Shown here piece by piece: positions 13,966 to 26,200 of a DNA stretch of 64,000 nucleotides (the stretch's first letter is position 1; each line of letters starts with the position of its first letter). The stretch lies in contig NW_019775014.1 of the NCBI RefSeq assembly GCF_001039355.2, forward strand, positions 62,001-126,000, read 5' to 3'. Below the pieces are notes generated by a model. The model was given only the letters and a program-made list of their open reading frames with translations, made no database searches and was not told the origin of the DNA. A program made the translations under genes and the position numbers. This DNA is from Lingula anatina (Eukaryota > Brachiopoda > Lingulata > Lingulida > Lingulidae).

Positions 13966-15735
13966 AACTATGGTTATTTTTTATTTCTTTTGTAGGTTTG
14001 TCTAGACAATTTTCAGTTGTTGCTTCATCTTGACATCTATAAGGACAACCATTTCACTGTACTGTCCACCCCCAAAAGCAATACCTTATGACCATATACC
14101 AAAAATCCATCCACAAACAGGATAAGCAATGGAAACCAGCTTTTGATAGAAGTATATTTTTGGGAAACTTATTTCTTAAATAATTTTAAAGATGGTAGTT
14201 TTCTAAATACTGAATTTAGTTAATATGTTTGGTTTGTTTCATAGTTAAATCATGTCAACATTTTATAAATTATTTTTTAAAATCATGAATATGTACAGTG
14301 AAAAAAAGCATGCCGCTAACAAATCAAAGAATGCTTGTGAATGTTGAAGTTTTTTTCATATAATGGGACACAATTTAAATTAGCTTCAAGAAAAATGTTT
14401 CACATAATATGCCATCAATATCACAATATCTGCCTTTAAGTATTATTTCTCTATGCGGTATGCCAATCCACTTACTGTTAACACATTTTGTTAATTTAAA
14501 GATCCAGACAATAGATGTTGAACAAGTATTTTTTTTTTCTTATTTAGTAGAAATTTTGAATCGGGTATGAAATTAAGAACCCTAAATTTATGATGAAGAT
14601 TCAAAAAGTCTAAAATCATTTGTTTTAATTATGTAAAATTATGTTACATTTACACTTTGTAAGAATAACTCTAGAATCTCAGAAAGTTTCTGTTAATTTT
14701 AATTGCTGATACTAGGTGGTAATGAATGCATAGCAAATCAAAAAAATAAAGTTTTGTTTATTCCTGAAGAATCCATGATATTTGATGAGAATACCTGTTG
14801 AATCACTCTTTTAGTGTTTAATGCTTTTCTTTGTCCTTAAAGTTAACCTAGCTCTATGTCCATAACATACTTTTACATAATCAAGTATGGTATTTTAATG
14901 TCTTCGTGAGCAATGTTTCATCTGTATTTCTCAAATTAATGTTTAAAAAATGTAGCATATCATAAGATTATTTGTTAAAGAAGTAAAACCCAACAAAATA
15001 CTTTAAAGAGGGATTTGGCAAAGTAATATGTGTTGCATATCAGTATTTTTGTTTAAACTATTATTACTAAAAGTTATGTAATTTATTAAGGCAGAATCTG
15101 ATTTTTAAAAGTATGTGTATTCATAAAATTCCATTTCTCAGAAGGATAAATCTGCACAAATGGTATTTTTTATTTGTTTATTTAATTATCATGAGCTGCA
15201 CAACTGGCAGCGTATGGTGATCAAAATACGTTTACAGCTTTTCATTTATTTACATCTAAGTATCATCTGTCTTGCTACAATGTATAATTGATTAATCTGT
15301 AATGCACCTGGTGCTGTAATGATAGCTATGGATGGGAGGTGGATTGCTTCATTCACTTTTCTAAACCCAGTGGGGTTTTCAGTCCCATCCCTTCCCAAAG
15401 GAGGGGGAAATTAAGACACAGAGTTCCATAAAAGCATGCTTTATGCACTCAGTATTGCAGCGAGGAGGAGGAGGAGTGGGTTCTGCACCCCTACCCAATA
15501 TTCTGTATTCCTCAGTGGTTTATGTTTAGTTAAGATCCATGTCATAGTCTCTGTTTGTATAAAAAATAACATGGATTTTTCTTTATGTGAACTGATGACT
15601 CTGTATTTATGACTGATAATAATTTGCTTTCTTTGCATAATGCAAATGGTTATGACAGACTAACCTAAATGTTCCACTTGCCTTGCAAGTAAAAACTGTG
15701 TTGATTGTTCACAAATGTTTATAATAAAATAATGT
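13966..15735 (+). other. Probable 3' UTR of the TSP1-CUB gene
   Basis: AT-rich sequence without a supported open frame follows the stop codon. Polyadenylation hexamers AATAAA occur near 14745 and near 15723; the second would give a 3' UTR of about 1.8 kb. Which one is used cannot be told from the sequence. Confidence 0.55.
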
Positions 15736-16527
15736 CAAAAACTTTGTCAAACGCTCTTAGCTGTGGTATATTATACACGGAAGGTGTTGAAAGGTTCAAA
15801 ATTGTAACAGAATATCAAATTGAAAGCATGCCAAAGGTGGGCGTTCTCCGGGCACATTCCCTTTAAAAAAATCGTGGGGCAGCAATTTATAACATGTTCT
15901 GAAGAAATCAATGTTGTCACTACATTAAACAGGAAACTGTGACAGTAAAGACCAAAAATAAAATGTCATTATCAAGGAAACTTTTTTTTTTAAGTTTGAA
16001 AATGGTGTATTATATATTAAAAATGACTCTTATATAGGGCCTAAGTATCTTGATCGTTGAAAAAAAAAAATAAGTGAACAAAGTAGCAATAACAAAAAAA
16101 ACTTAGAAGTAAATAATTTCTAGAGCCCATATCAAAAGCCCATATGGTTTCTGCAAATCTAAGTTAACTTGAACTCTGGCCGTCGATAAACAGCACTTCT
16201 ATGGATTAGATTTTATTATAAAATACATTTTAGTTTCTTGACAACCGCAGAAGAGGCTTATTGTTTGCTTCAGCAGTTAAACAGGTTTCAGAGCCTAACG
16301 ATATATGAGATCCACAAGTAAACTCATATAATATATTTTTAAAACGTGCAACGAATAATCAATATTCAGAAAAATAATTTTAAAAAGGACAAATGTCATC
16401 ATCAGCTAACGATGGGCTGACTACCGAGACACCCTCCTCTAAAAAAAAAATCAAGCCCATTGCTACAGGTGAGACGAGCAGGTGTTCTGTGTTGTGTCGG
16501 TTGCACTGTACTGCGCATAAATACGTC
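15736..16527. other. Intergenic region between receptor and WD40 genes
   Basis: No coding exon is visible. The stretch is AT-rich with short A runs (near 16061 and 16441). It presumably holds the distal promoter of the downstream EF-hand/WD40 gene. Confidence 0.5.
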
Positions 16528-16540
16528 GTCTCCTGGTAAC
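16528..16540 (+). promoter_or_regulatory. RFX X-box-like site
   Basis: GTCTCCTGGTAAC reads as two half-sites with a one-base spacer. GGTAAC matches the RGYAAC half exactly and GTCTCC matches GTNRCC with one mismatch. It lies about 310 bases before the ATG at 16850. RFX factors drive ciliary genes through such sites, which would suit a WD40/EF-hand protein of this family. One imperfect match may be chance. Confidence 0.4.
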
Positions 16541-16849
16541 TGCTCTAAAACTAATCCGTTCCTTCTTCTATAGAAATTTTAGTCTCCAGGTCAACTTATT
16601 AGATAAATATGCCTTTATCGTCTTTTATAATGTCTTAGATTGTCAAATATTTAAAGAATTGGAATATGCTGTGGTTAAACCGACATGTAAACATCAATCC
16701 GTTGCGGAAGCAAAGTTTACATTTGTAACTGTGAGAAGGCTGTCAAAGATGGAGGACTGGCAAAGCAAACGCATGTTACTGCTTCAGTGCTCGTTTTAAA
16801 GATATTTTACTAACTTTTCATTCAGATTTAATTATTTGTATCGATCAGA

Positions 16850-17206
16850 ATGCCGACGGACACGATACCGATTCCAACTAAGAAGAAAATCCGCCCAAGT
16901 TCGGCCGCTGCAAATCTACAAACCCACAAAGCTTTCAACAGAGGCTTGTACGATGATGGTCGTCCAGCGACTGCTGCTCCAGCGGGACCCCTTGATGATA
17001 TTTTGGGGCCAAGGCCAGCTACCCGAACAGGAGGCCCCAAATATACATTGGCAAAGAAGCTGGATCCTGAACTGCAAGAGATAGAAAATGCGAGAAATAT
17101 GAGACGTCTGACACTGGCCCAGATCGATGGGGTTGGAGACACCGAAACAGCTGACATTCCACATGGCTTCGTTGGCCAAGCCGCCGGACAAATGCTGAAA
17201 AGCAAG
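16850..17206 (+). CDS. First coding exon, candidate 1
   Basis: ATG at 16850 has A at -3. The 119 codons end at AAG followed by the donor GTATTT, phase 0. The residues are basic at the start (TKKKIRPSS), then Gly/Pro/Ala-rich, then a charged segment (KLDPELQEIENARN) ending GQMLKSK. I do not recognise a domain. Its phase suits the downstream EF-hand exon, so it may be the N terminus of one isoform of the WD40 gene. It could instead be a separate gene with exons I missed. Clean codon use and a single long frame against AT-rich flanks support that it is coding. Confidence 0.65.
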
Positions 17207-20200
17207 GTATTTAATTAAGATATTAAAAAATCATCACGCAAAGCTACTGCAAAGTTGTTGTATGTGGGTAGGCTCTATATATTGTAATTGTATGTACATA
17301 GTGAGGAAACAAGTGCCCCCCTCCCCCCTCCCCAGTCATATATATATATGAATTTGCCCTTCTGTAACACTGTAACTCATTAAGGCACAATGAATGACTG
17401 CTGCTAGCCCTTTCTCAAATGAGGTATTCTGATTGTGAAAAATTAGTTCTTTTTAAGGGGCTCATCTTTATATGACATACATCATTACTTACCAAGGAAA
17501 ATAATCATATTGTGCCTGCATCAATATGCCCCTGTGCCATTTTAAGTTTAGCTGTGCCAAGAAGTCTCTGTGGGTTTTGGACCTTTTGACAAAAGAAAAA
17601 GAAAAAAAAAATCCAGTATTTATTGGGCATCGACTGAATAAATTTCATAAAGTTTCATAAATTTTTGCTGGCATTTGGTACAGGGCCAGTGTTAACCTCC
17701 CGGTTACATCCCTGTATGTCCCGCACCGATACTCCTCCGCACCAGTATTTCCCCGCACCAATACTTCCCTGCACCGATACTCCCCCGCAGTATCGATGTG
17801 GGGGAGGAATGATATGGGGGAGTATCGGTGTGAGGGAGTAACAGTGCGCCTACATCGGCAATTTTACTGGGGATGTATCAGTGCAGGGATCTATTGGTGT
17901 GGGGTCATATCAATGCGCATAATACACAAAAATTTACTGGTGCAGGGGAGTATCGGTGCGGGGGAGTAATGATGTGGGGGAGTAACGGTATGGGAGAGTA
18001 TCAACATGACCCCAACCTCCCAGACTGAATGTAGTGAATATATATATATGCAGTGGACTTTGGAGGATGAAAAAATGAGCTTTTTTCCCCCAACTACATG
18101 TTTTTCTCTGTTAAAATATTCTATGTTGTCTTGGCAATATGCAGATATCTTTTTAAAAATAGGTTTTATGACCTGTAATATTAAATACTCTAAATACTCT
18201 GGAAAGAATGATTTTGGACAGGTTGATTCTAGGAATGAGTGATTCTTGGAATGAGTTAAAATATTCTACATTTAATATTTTGTGAACTTTGTTTCAAATT
18301 CAACTTTTAATAACAGAAAAAAAGAAATAAGGTGAGTTGATGAAATAATTAAGCAAAAATACAAAAATTCAAGGAAAAAAGGCAGAGAGCAGACTACAAT
18401 TTTTCTACATCTAGCAGTACCCAAATAACAAAAATATTTGAATTATATAAAATAAAATCAAAATTAATCAAAATTAATTCAATTAAATCAAATAATTCAT
18501 TAGAGATTTGTTGAAAAAGTTCACCCTGGCTTAAATGAAAAGAAAATTAATGTGTAAGATTGATAATACGATTTTTCGCATTGTCTACATTGTTTCAGTT
18601 AACATTTACCAGTAACTTTATATTCAAAAAGTAGGCCATACAGGTACAAGCATGAATAAATCTCCCATTATAGCTTCTGACTATTGGATTTTAAAGAACA
18701 AGTTTGAATGTATTTGCAAAAGTATTTAAGAATATTGATTGCTTAGAAAGATTCTGATTATAAGTCAACATTTAAGTACTAAATCAATCAGAAGGATTAG
18801 GTGATGACAGACCAAGGTTGTTAAATGACTTAATTGAAAAGATAAACTTTGCTTTTTCCAATACATTCAAATCAGGGCATAGGCAGACAGCCAGCACTTC
18901 TTGTAAGTGCAGAGCGAAACAGCAATGTAAAGTAATTTATAATATTAGTTGAATATCTATTGCCCTAACATGTATTAGCATTAGCCCGATTTTATGAATG
19001 CAATCTAGATTCAATGGCACCAATAAGATTTTGAGTAGGCATCTTGTCCACTTGTAAAATATCTCTTCATAAAGATGAATGGTGTTTATGAATAGCTTGA
19101 TAGAAAATGTTCTAACGACTTAACAAGAAATGGTGTACATACAGTAATTGCTCACTTAATGAGCAGTATCTATTTGTTACCTAAGAGTAAACATGCTGCT
19201 CTGAAACACAGTGTATGTTGATTTGGTAAGTTTTACATGGATGGTCAGTTTCACCATGACCAGCATTGGGCACCATTTGTATGCAGAAGGCCCTAATGAT
19301 TCTGTTTCACCCTTTATTATTAAAACTAATGAATCAGGAAAAACATTGCTTATACTAATATATTAAGTCTTTTTAGGCAAATAAACTGTCATTGCCTGAG
19401 ATGTGAAGCATTATACTAGTATGTCTGTCTCTAAGTATTAATGTACAATTGTATTATACTTTCTTTACAAATCCATCCCCATGCTTGCTTTAAATTGAAA
19501 TTAATGTTAACACAGGTTATCAAAATAAACTTCCAGATCTTATGTAAGATACACCTGTTAAAAATGAGAACATTTCAAAAGTGATTATCAAGGGTAAATA
19601 CAAAATATAATATGTGTATGAATGCTCTTCATATGCTTCAGGTGAGAAAGTTATGAAGTTGTTTGAATTGGAAAAATAAACATTTGGCTTTATTCAAAAA
19701 GAAGAATTTGGGTTCAAACTCTTCATTGCTGTGCATGAACAAATTCTATGGAAATAGACTGGGGTCTGTTTAGGGGCAGTTTATGAGCAAAGTTTGTGAA
19801 CCCTCTGTCTTATTTTAGGCCTCATTCCAATAATCTACAAGGATCGGCCCAACTCTACTGGGACTATTGCTAATTGCAAACAGTTTAAGGCTGTATTCCC
19901 AGAGCTTTTAGATCGATCTATCCCCGCGGGGAGTCTCACTAGATTACTGTCAGATAATCCAGCTTAAATGTCTGTCCTGCCTACTACAAGCTGTAAGGGG
20001 GTAATTAACTTTCGTGTCCGCTCGGCTGACAGCTATTTAGCGTGAACCCCCAGGGAGTTAGGTCGATCTAAAGTAGATCGATCTAATCTCTGGAAATGGG
20101 GTCTTACAGATTATTACACCTCCCCCTTGTGTTAAGTAGAATACAGAAAAGCTGGTGATGACACAAGTGCATTGAAAAAAAAAAGATGTTTGTCATTCAG

Positions 20201-23200
20201 TTAAGCTGATTGCACTCAACAAGTTCCTGCAGATTGGGTCAATCCATGTTGACTAATGGTGTCTACAAGAATGGGGTCTGAGACACTGAAATATTTACTC
20301 CTTCACCTTGCTTTTGATAATGTGCAGTCCATACTCAATAGATTAAATGATCATATTTAAAAAGGAAAATAATATGATAATATAAAAACATAAGTTGATT
20401 GTTACCTGTTGTGAAAGAATTGAATGACAATATAATTCTGTTGTGTATGAGGTCGTTGAATAATAGCTGAAATACTTGGCAAATATTTAATTTTGTTGTG
20501 CCATGTTATTACAGCTGTTGTATTTTTTATCAGTTGACTGCATGTAGAATGTTTATATTTTGTTCTTTACCACACAAAAAAGCTCACTTTTTAGGAGTTG
20601 TGCCTCTCAGCTAGCCAATAATGTAAAGACACCATCAAGATTACTTTTCACCCTTTTGTGTTGAAAAGATTCAATACATTGACTATGGATTTTGGTCTAT
20701 AGATTGTGATGTGGCGTAAAAAAATTAGATATTTAAATACAAAAATTATTCTTAAGGGAGACAACAAGTTGTTTTGAAATGCCATATATGTTGTATTTTG
20801 AAATGCAAATAACATTTTGCATACAGTGGTAATCTTGCAACAAAAGTGACTAAACCTTTTTTTTTTTTGGAATGGGTGCATCTCTTTCTGTTAAGGAATG
20901 GAAAATTAACATATTTTGTGTGGTCAGTATATAAGACAGGACTTTTAAAAACCATTCCTGAAAATTTACTCCTGTGACACAGTGATTATGATAAATACAT
21001 CTTGAAATACCATGTGAAATAACATTGAAAAATTAGAAGATGAAATAAGGGAATGTTGATATTTTATCTTTGCAGTTCAAAATCAATAGGAAACAGAAAA
21101 ACACAGATGGTGTTGATCTTGTCTTGACATCATTACCACTTCATATATAAATCATGAAGGTTCTGACTTGTAGAACCCACTTGCTAATGAATTAGTGCTT
21201 CTCATGCCTTCCAATAGAGAGCAGTCAGGTAACCTGTCATTAAGAATTGATGATGGTAGGAAATTACTAGTAGTTTCATATATATATATATGTAATGTAT
21301 GATTAGTTCGTAGACAGACACAGTGACAGACTAGAATGGCACACTGTCTTTCTATTACTAGTAGGTGAAATCTTTGAAGATTTTAGCAAGGTTTACTGTC
21401 TTTTACCACTGAATTTACTTAAAAACATATGACAGGATATACATATTTGAAAACAAGTTTTGCTGCTGCTTCTAGTGTCTTGCTGTGGGTAGAAAACAAT
21501 TATCTGTAGAACTGAAGACATGCAATCTCTTGTTTAGTCAGATAACAGCAGCCATTGCCTATATTGAACACATATATTTGAGAGACTGACATCCGAAGTG
21601 TTTGGCATAAACAACAGAAATCATGGAAAATCCTTATAAAGATAAAGAACTTGGTGATGCAGCCTGCTTCAAGGAAGCTAAACCTGGAGATGACGATGGT
21701 TGCATATTAAAAGGACCCTGGGGTTTTGATCAGAACATCTCCTTTAAGACTATGTATGAGAAGGCAGAAGGGGAAGATATAGTCAGGTTTGCAAAGTGGA
21801 AAGGATGGGTACGTGGGGTGTTTTGAAATTTTTGGTGGTTGTGCTTTTGGTTGCAGTCAGTGAGTGTATATATATACATCAGTATGTACTTTTGGGCAAT
21901 ATGTGAATTCAGAAGTTAGATTTTAATTAGTTAAATAAATATTTGGAAAACTTGTTTTTTAAGAGCATGCTTGGTCGTCAGTAGACCAATTTCTTTTAAT
22001 TTTGTTTTAATAAGTTTAAATTATTTTGATATCAAATTTACCATCATTGTGTTAGTAGCCGTTTCCTCAAGGGCATTATGATATGGGCAATTCACTGGTA
22101 TTTGTTAGGCATTACAATGGACATTGATTCTTATAAAATGGAAAATTAAAGAAAAAGTTTTTAAAAAATTGAAGTAAAATTTTTGACATGGATATTGCCC
22201 CATATGTGAGTTATATTTATTGGAAAAATAACATTGAAAAATTAATAGTTGAGGAAAATGTTTATAGTTAGTGAGCATTTGGAAAGGACATTGAATGGAC
22301 ATGAGTTCTTCAATTTCACCTTTAACCTCAAAACTCTGCTCTGTTTATGGAAACATTAAAAAAATTAATTAAGGTATTAATATTTTAGTATTTCACTTTC
22401 TAAATTCAAGAAAATGTGTCAATAAAAATCATGATATTTAAATTGTTCATTTATAAATAATCAAGTAGGCACTTCAAAAGAATACATTTTTGGAATATTT
22501 GAAATGAAATTTATTTCAATTTGAATTGGTATGGTATTGCTGTAGCTGTGCTTACAAATCTCTGTCTCAACCACATCATCCAGATGCGTAATATCCCTGC
22601 TCAAACGTGGAAAGTCTGTCTTGTTGGATAAGTGGTTGCTGCTGCCCTCTTGCAGAATAAAAAGCTATAGTTTTTTTAGCGAAATAAGATTATAAAGCAA
22701 TTTAAACAAATAATAGTGATTTGGTTATATCATATAAAGAATAAAGCATTGCATAAATATTGACTCTTTACTTTCACTTGTAACTTGAACTTATGCAGTG
22801 TATTTCGTAAATAGTGCTCCAGAAGCAATGCAAATGCAATTTACTTAAGATTAAAAACATACTGCAATGGTCACAATAGGCATTATTTCCGGGGGCTGGT
22901 CACTTTTATTTGCTGTGTAAGCCAACTGGTGGTCCCATTATGATTCAGTGTTATAGTTTCTTTGACTGGTTCCTAAGTTGTGTTTAGCAACTGTTGAATT
23001 CTTTCATTGTGATTTGGTCAACTGCTTATTTGAATGAATAACAATTTAGGTGATGTCGTAGCCAGGTTTGAGACTAGTTACTAGAGAAGAAGGCAATGCT
23101 ATGACCAGCGCAGTAAATAGAAGGATTTTCATGGGATTTTTGTGGTTTATTACTTTATTTGGACCCTCGTCTAGGACAGAGAGCGTACTTCATGGGTAGC

Positions 23201-26200
23201 ATGAATGTATTGCGAAGTAGGGACGAGACATTTTATTTTACATAAGCCGTTGATGAGTTACCTGGCTTCAGTTTCTAACACATAGATTAAGACTTGTTTT
23301 GAGAACTCCCAACCCGGTGAGATTTTGTTGACGTTGTGGACACAGGGTGTATAAACTTGGTGCTTATTTCACATCAAAGGTATACAGGACATCTGACTAC
23401 ATGGTGCTTGGTTGTTGGAATGAATCAAAAGGAGATTGATTTTCAATGCTGAGATGGTCTCATTTTGTGTCAAATGAAAACTGCCATTGTTACATTTCAC
23501 AGGTTTTCTTGTGCAGTGTCATTTTAAGAAAATCGCAAAATGTCAGACGATCAGTACTCTGAGGATGGCGACAGGTCCTTGTCACCAACAAGTTCTGTGT
23601 CATCTTCTTCAACCATTGACAAAGCTCCCAAAACGGACAGCAAAGCTTTTTATACACAGATACCAAACGCATTGTATACTGGTGAGAATGGAATTGAAGA
23701 GGATGAAGAAGCCAGGAGAGAGAAAGATGAAAATGAAAAGTTTGAGAAAGCTTTAGCAGAAGATGCTTTGAAAAAGAAGGTATACATTCTTCAAAAAAAA
23801 AAAAAAAAAGATTTATAAAATTGGGAGTTGAAACGCAATTGTATGGCAATTTGACACCATATGCTATTAATTTTGGCTAAAGAAATAGCATCATTTTACC
23901 TAAAGTTTTGAATTTTTGGCCTTTTCCTCCTCTATAGCAAGTGCAATAAGTTCTCTTTTGTATCTCAAGAGATAAGTCAGTCAGGATTTTGCAATCAGGC
24001 AAGTACCTGTCAATGTTAAGCCACCTGTTTGAGAAAGTCTGGAATTTTAATGTGATTAGGGTGATGAGGGAGAGACTTTGATACACAAACAAATTTTTGA
24101 TGCCTAGGAACCCTTTTAGTTGAGGGAAATGGTATAAGTATATAGTATATAATATGGTAAAATATTAGCAGAATGCAGACTTTTATGTTTTTTTTAATTT
24201 CTTTATTGCTTTTTATCTTCTTTTATTTTTGCAAGATACATGTAAACCATGATAACAGTTTAAGGAAATGTTCTTTATTTTGAGTCTTGTGTATATAGTT
24301 TTAGAACTTAAATGATAAAGTTTATCTAAGATGGGATTCTGACTGTTAATTTGATTAAGGAAGCAATTAAAATGAAATTCTAATTTTCCAATTTGTATTC
24401 ATTGAAAATTAGAGACGGTAACAGAGAATGAAATTAAACCTCTTCTACAAGATGGCTAGTAATTTGCAACTTGTTTGCCATTGGTTGCTCATGTGGTAAA
24501 ACAGATCATTAAGAAAAAAAAAAGGCTGTTGTTTGAGTGATTTATTAGACTTCCTGAATTTGAGATGAGATGTGGCATGAGCTTGCATACATATACACCT
24601 TCAGTTAACACTATGGTCAAGTGACCGCGATAAGGTATGATGTAAAATTCATTTGGTACTTTACCTGCAAGTAATCTCATAGTTTGTGCTCAGGAAAGTG
24701 CTCTTACAGAACCAGTTCAAAGAGTTGACTTTGCAACTACAAGATATGGCAAAATATTTCCTTAGAACACTACCAGACTTGACATTTCTAACTGGCGGAG
24801 GAGAAGAAGTGAAAAAACCAGTTCCTCATCCAAGAGGAAGGCCTTTCAGTGATACATCAGAGGTGTTTTGTAATATATATATTATTTAACCCAGCAGTCG
24901 GTAAATAAGTTATAGTGGAAAGATATGTTTCAGTAACAAGGTTTCACCCCAGTGGTGTTTTGTCAATCTAGGATCATGCCTCTACGTGACTTTTAAAGTC
25001 TAAGCTACACCATTGATATTGAACACTTTTTTCAGTTTTATTTTTAATCAGCAGGGGCTAGGCACATTTACAATACATTTATGATGTGTGATTTTGTGAT
25101 AAGAAAGTAATTTCAGAGTTGGCCTAAGGTGAAAGGAAATGTATGAAGTTTTTTATAAGTGTTTTGTGGCCTCAAAAAGTTTCACAGATGAAACGAGTAG
25201 GTATTATTTTGTTGTAAGGACAAAGGCATTTGTTTGTTTGCTTTGTATATTCACTAGTTTTTATAATAGACTTCATACAGGTGGCAAAATAACATACATT
25301 GTGCCTAGAAACGTTGAGCCTAGAAACGTTTAAGTTGATTGAAAATATCAAATTTTGTCTGTAAATTGCACCCAAACCAGCCAGACATCAAAGAATATGA
25401 TGCTATTGCATATTCCAGGTGTAATTTTGATCATTTGCACAAAATGTCAGGAAAATCATGAAGGTAAAAGGTTTTAGTTGAAGGTGTGTCATTTGATTGC
25501 AGGATCTGATATAAGATTAAACAAAGTTCATTGAGGAGAGTTTTCATGGGAAAATAGTTATGATTATATGTAAAATATAACTTTTCTGTTTGCAGATTGA
25601 AGAAAAGATCAACATTGACACACTGAACCTGTTGAAGCAGGCGTTTGAGGAAGCTGATGAGGATGGATCAGGAGAGTTAGATCTAGACGAGTTTAAAGTT
25701 CTACTGAAGAGTAAGCTCAAACTTGAAGGGACCAAGGTATGATATCTATTGTATTGTTGTACATTATAATGGAATGATTAATATAAGTACTCATAGACTA
25801 CAGAGTGTTTATTTTTGTTTGGTTTTTGTTGTTTTTAATAACAGTTTATAACCCACAATTTTTGTGATTTGAGTTAGAAAATTCACGTTCTGTGGCTGAT
25901 GTTGTAAAATAACAGCGTTGATTTTTCTTTGAATTAATCTAGCAATAGTAGTGAATTTAAAAATTTGTTTTGATTTTGTGTAATTCATTCTGATGTCCTC
26001 ACAGTTGCTTAGATTATATAATTTTAAGAACTCTTTCATTTCTATAGCTCTGCTCAGTTGGTTTTTAGTTTTATTAGAGGGCCTACCACAATGTTCAAAA
26101 TTAGTATCTGGCAGCATTCTTACCATAAATGGCAATGTTGGGTAAAGTTTAAGAATAATGTAATTTCTCTATTATTAAAAAAAATTGCCTTGTCCAAAAT

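Larger units (their letters stand above)
17207..21622. other. Long intron or inter-promoter region
   Basis: No coding exon is supported. Apart from the 16-bp minisatellite and a MITE-like element listed separately, this is AT-rich unique sequence with short poly-A runs. Confidence 0.5.

Noticed and set aside
17720-18003. CRISPR-like array
   Set aside because: Units are contiguous at 16 bases with no unique spacers, in an animal intron; it is a minisatellite.
23487-23756. Alternative frame over the exon at 23540
   Set aside because: It ends in a stop before the donor and has no continuity with the EF-hand exon; the 23540 frame reaches the donor in phase 0.
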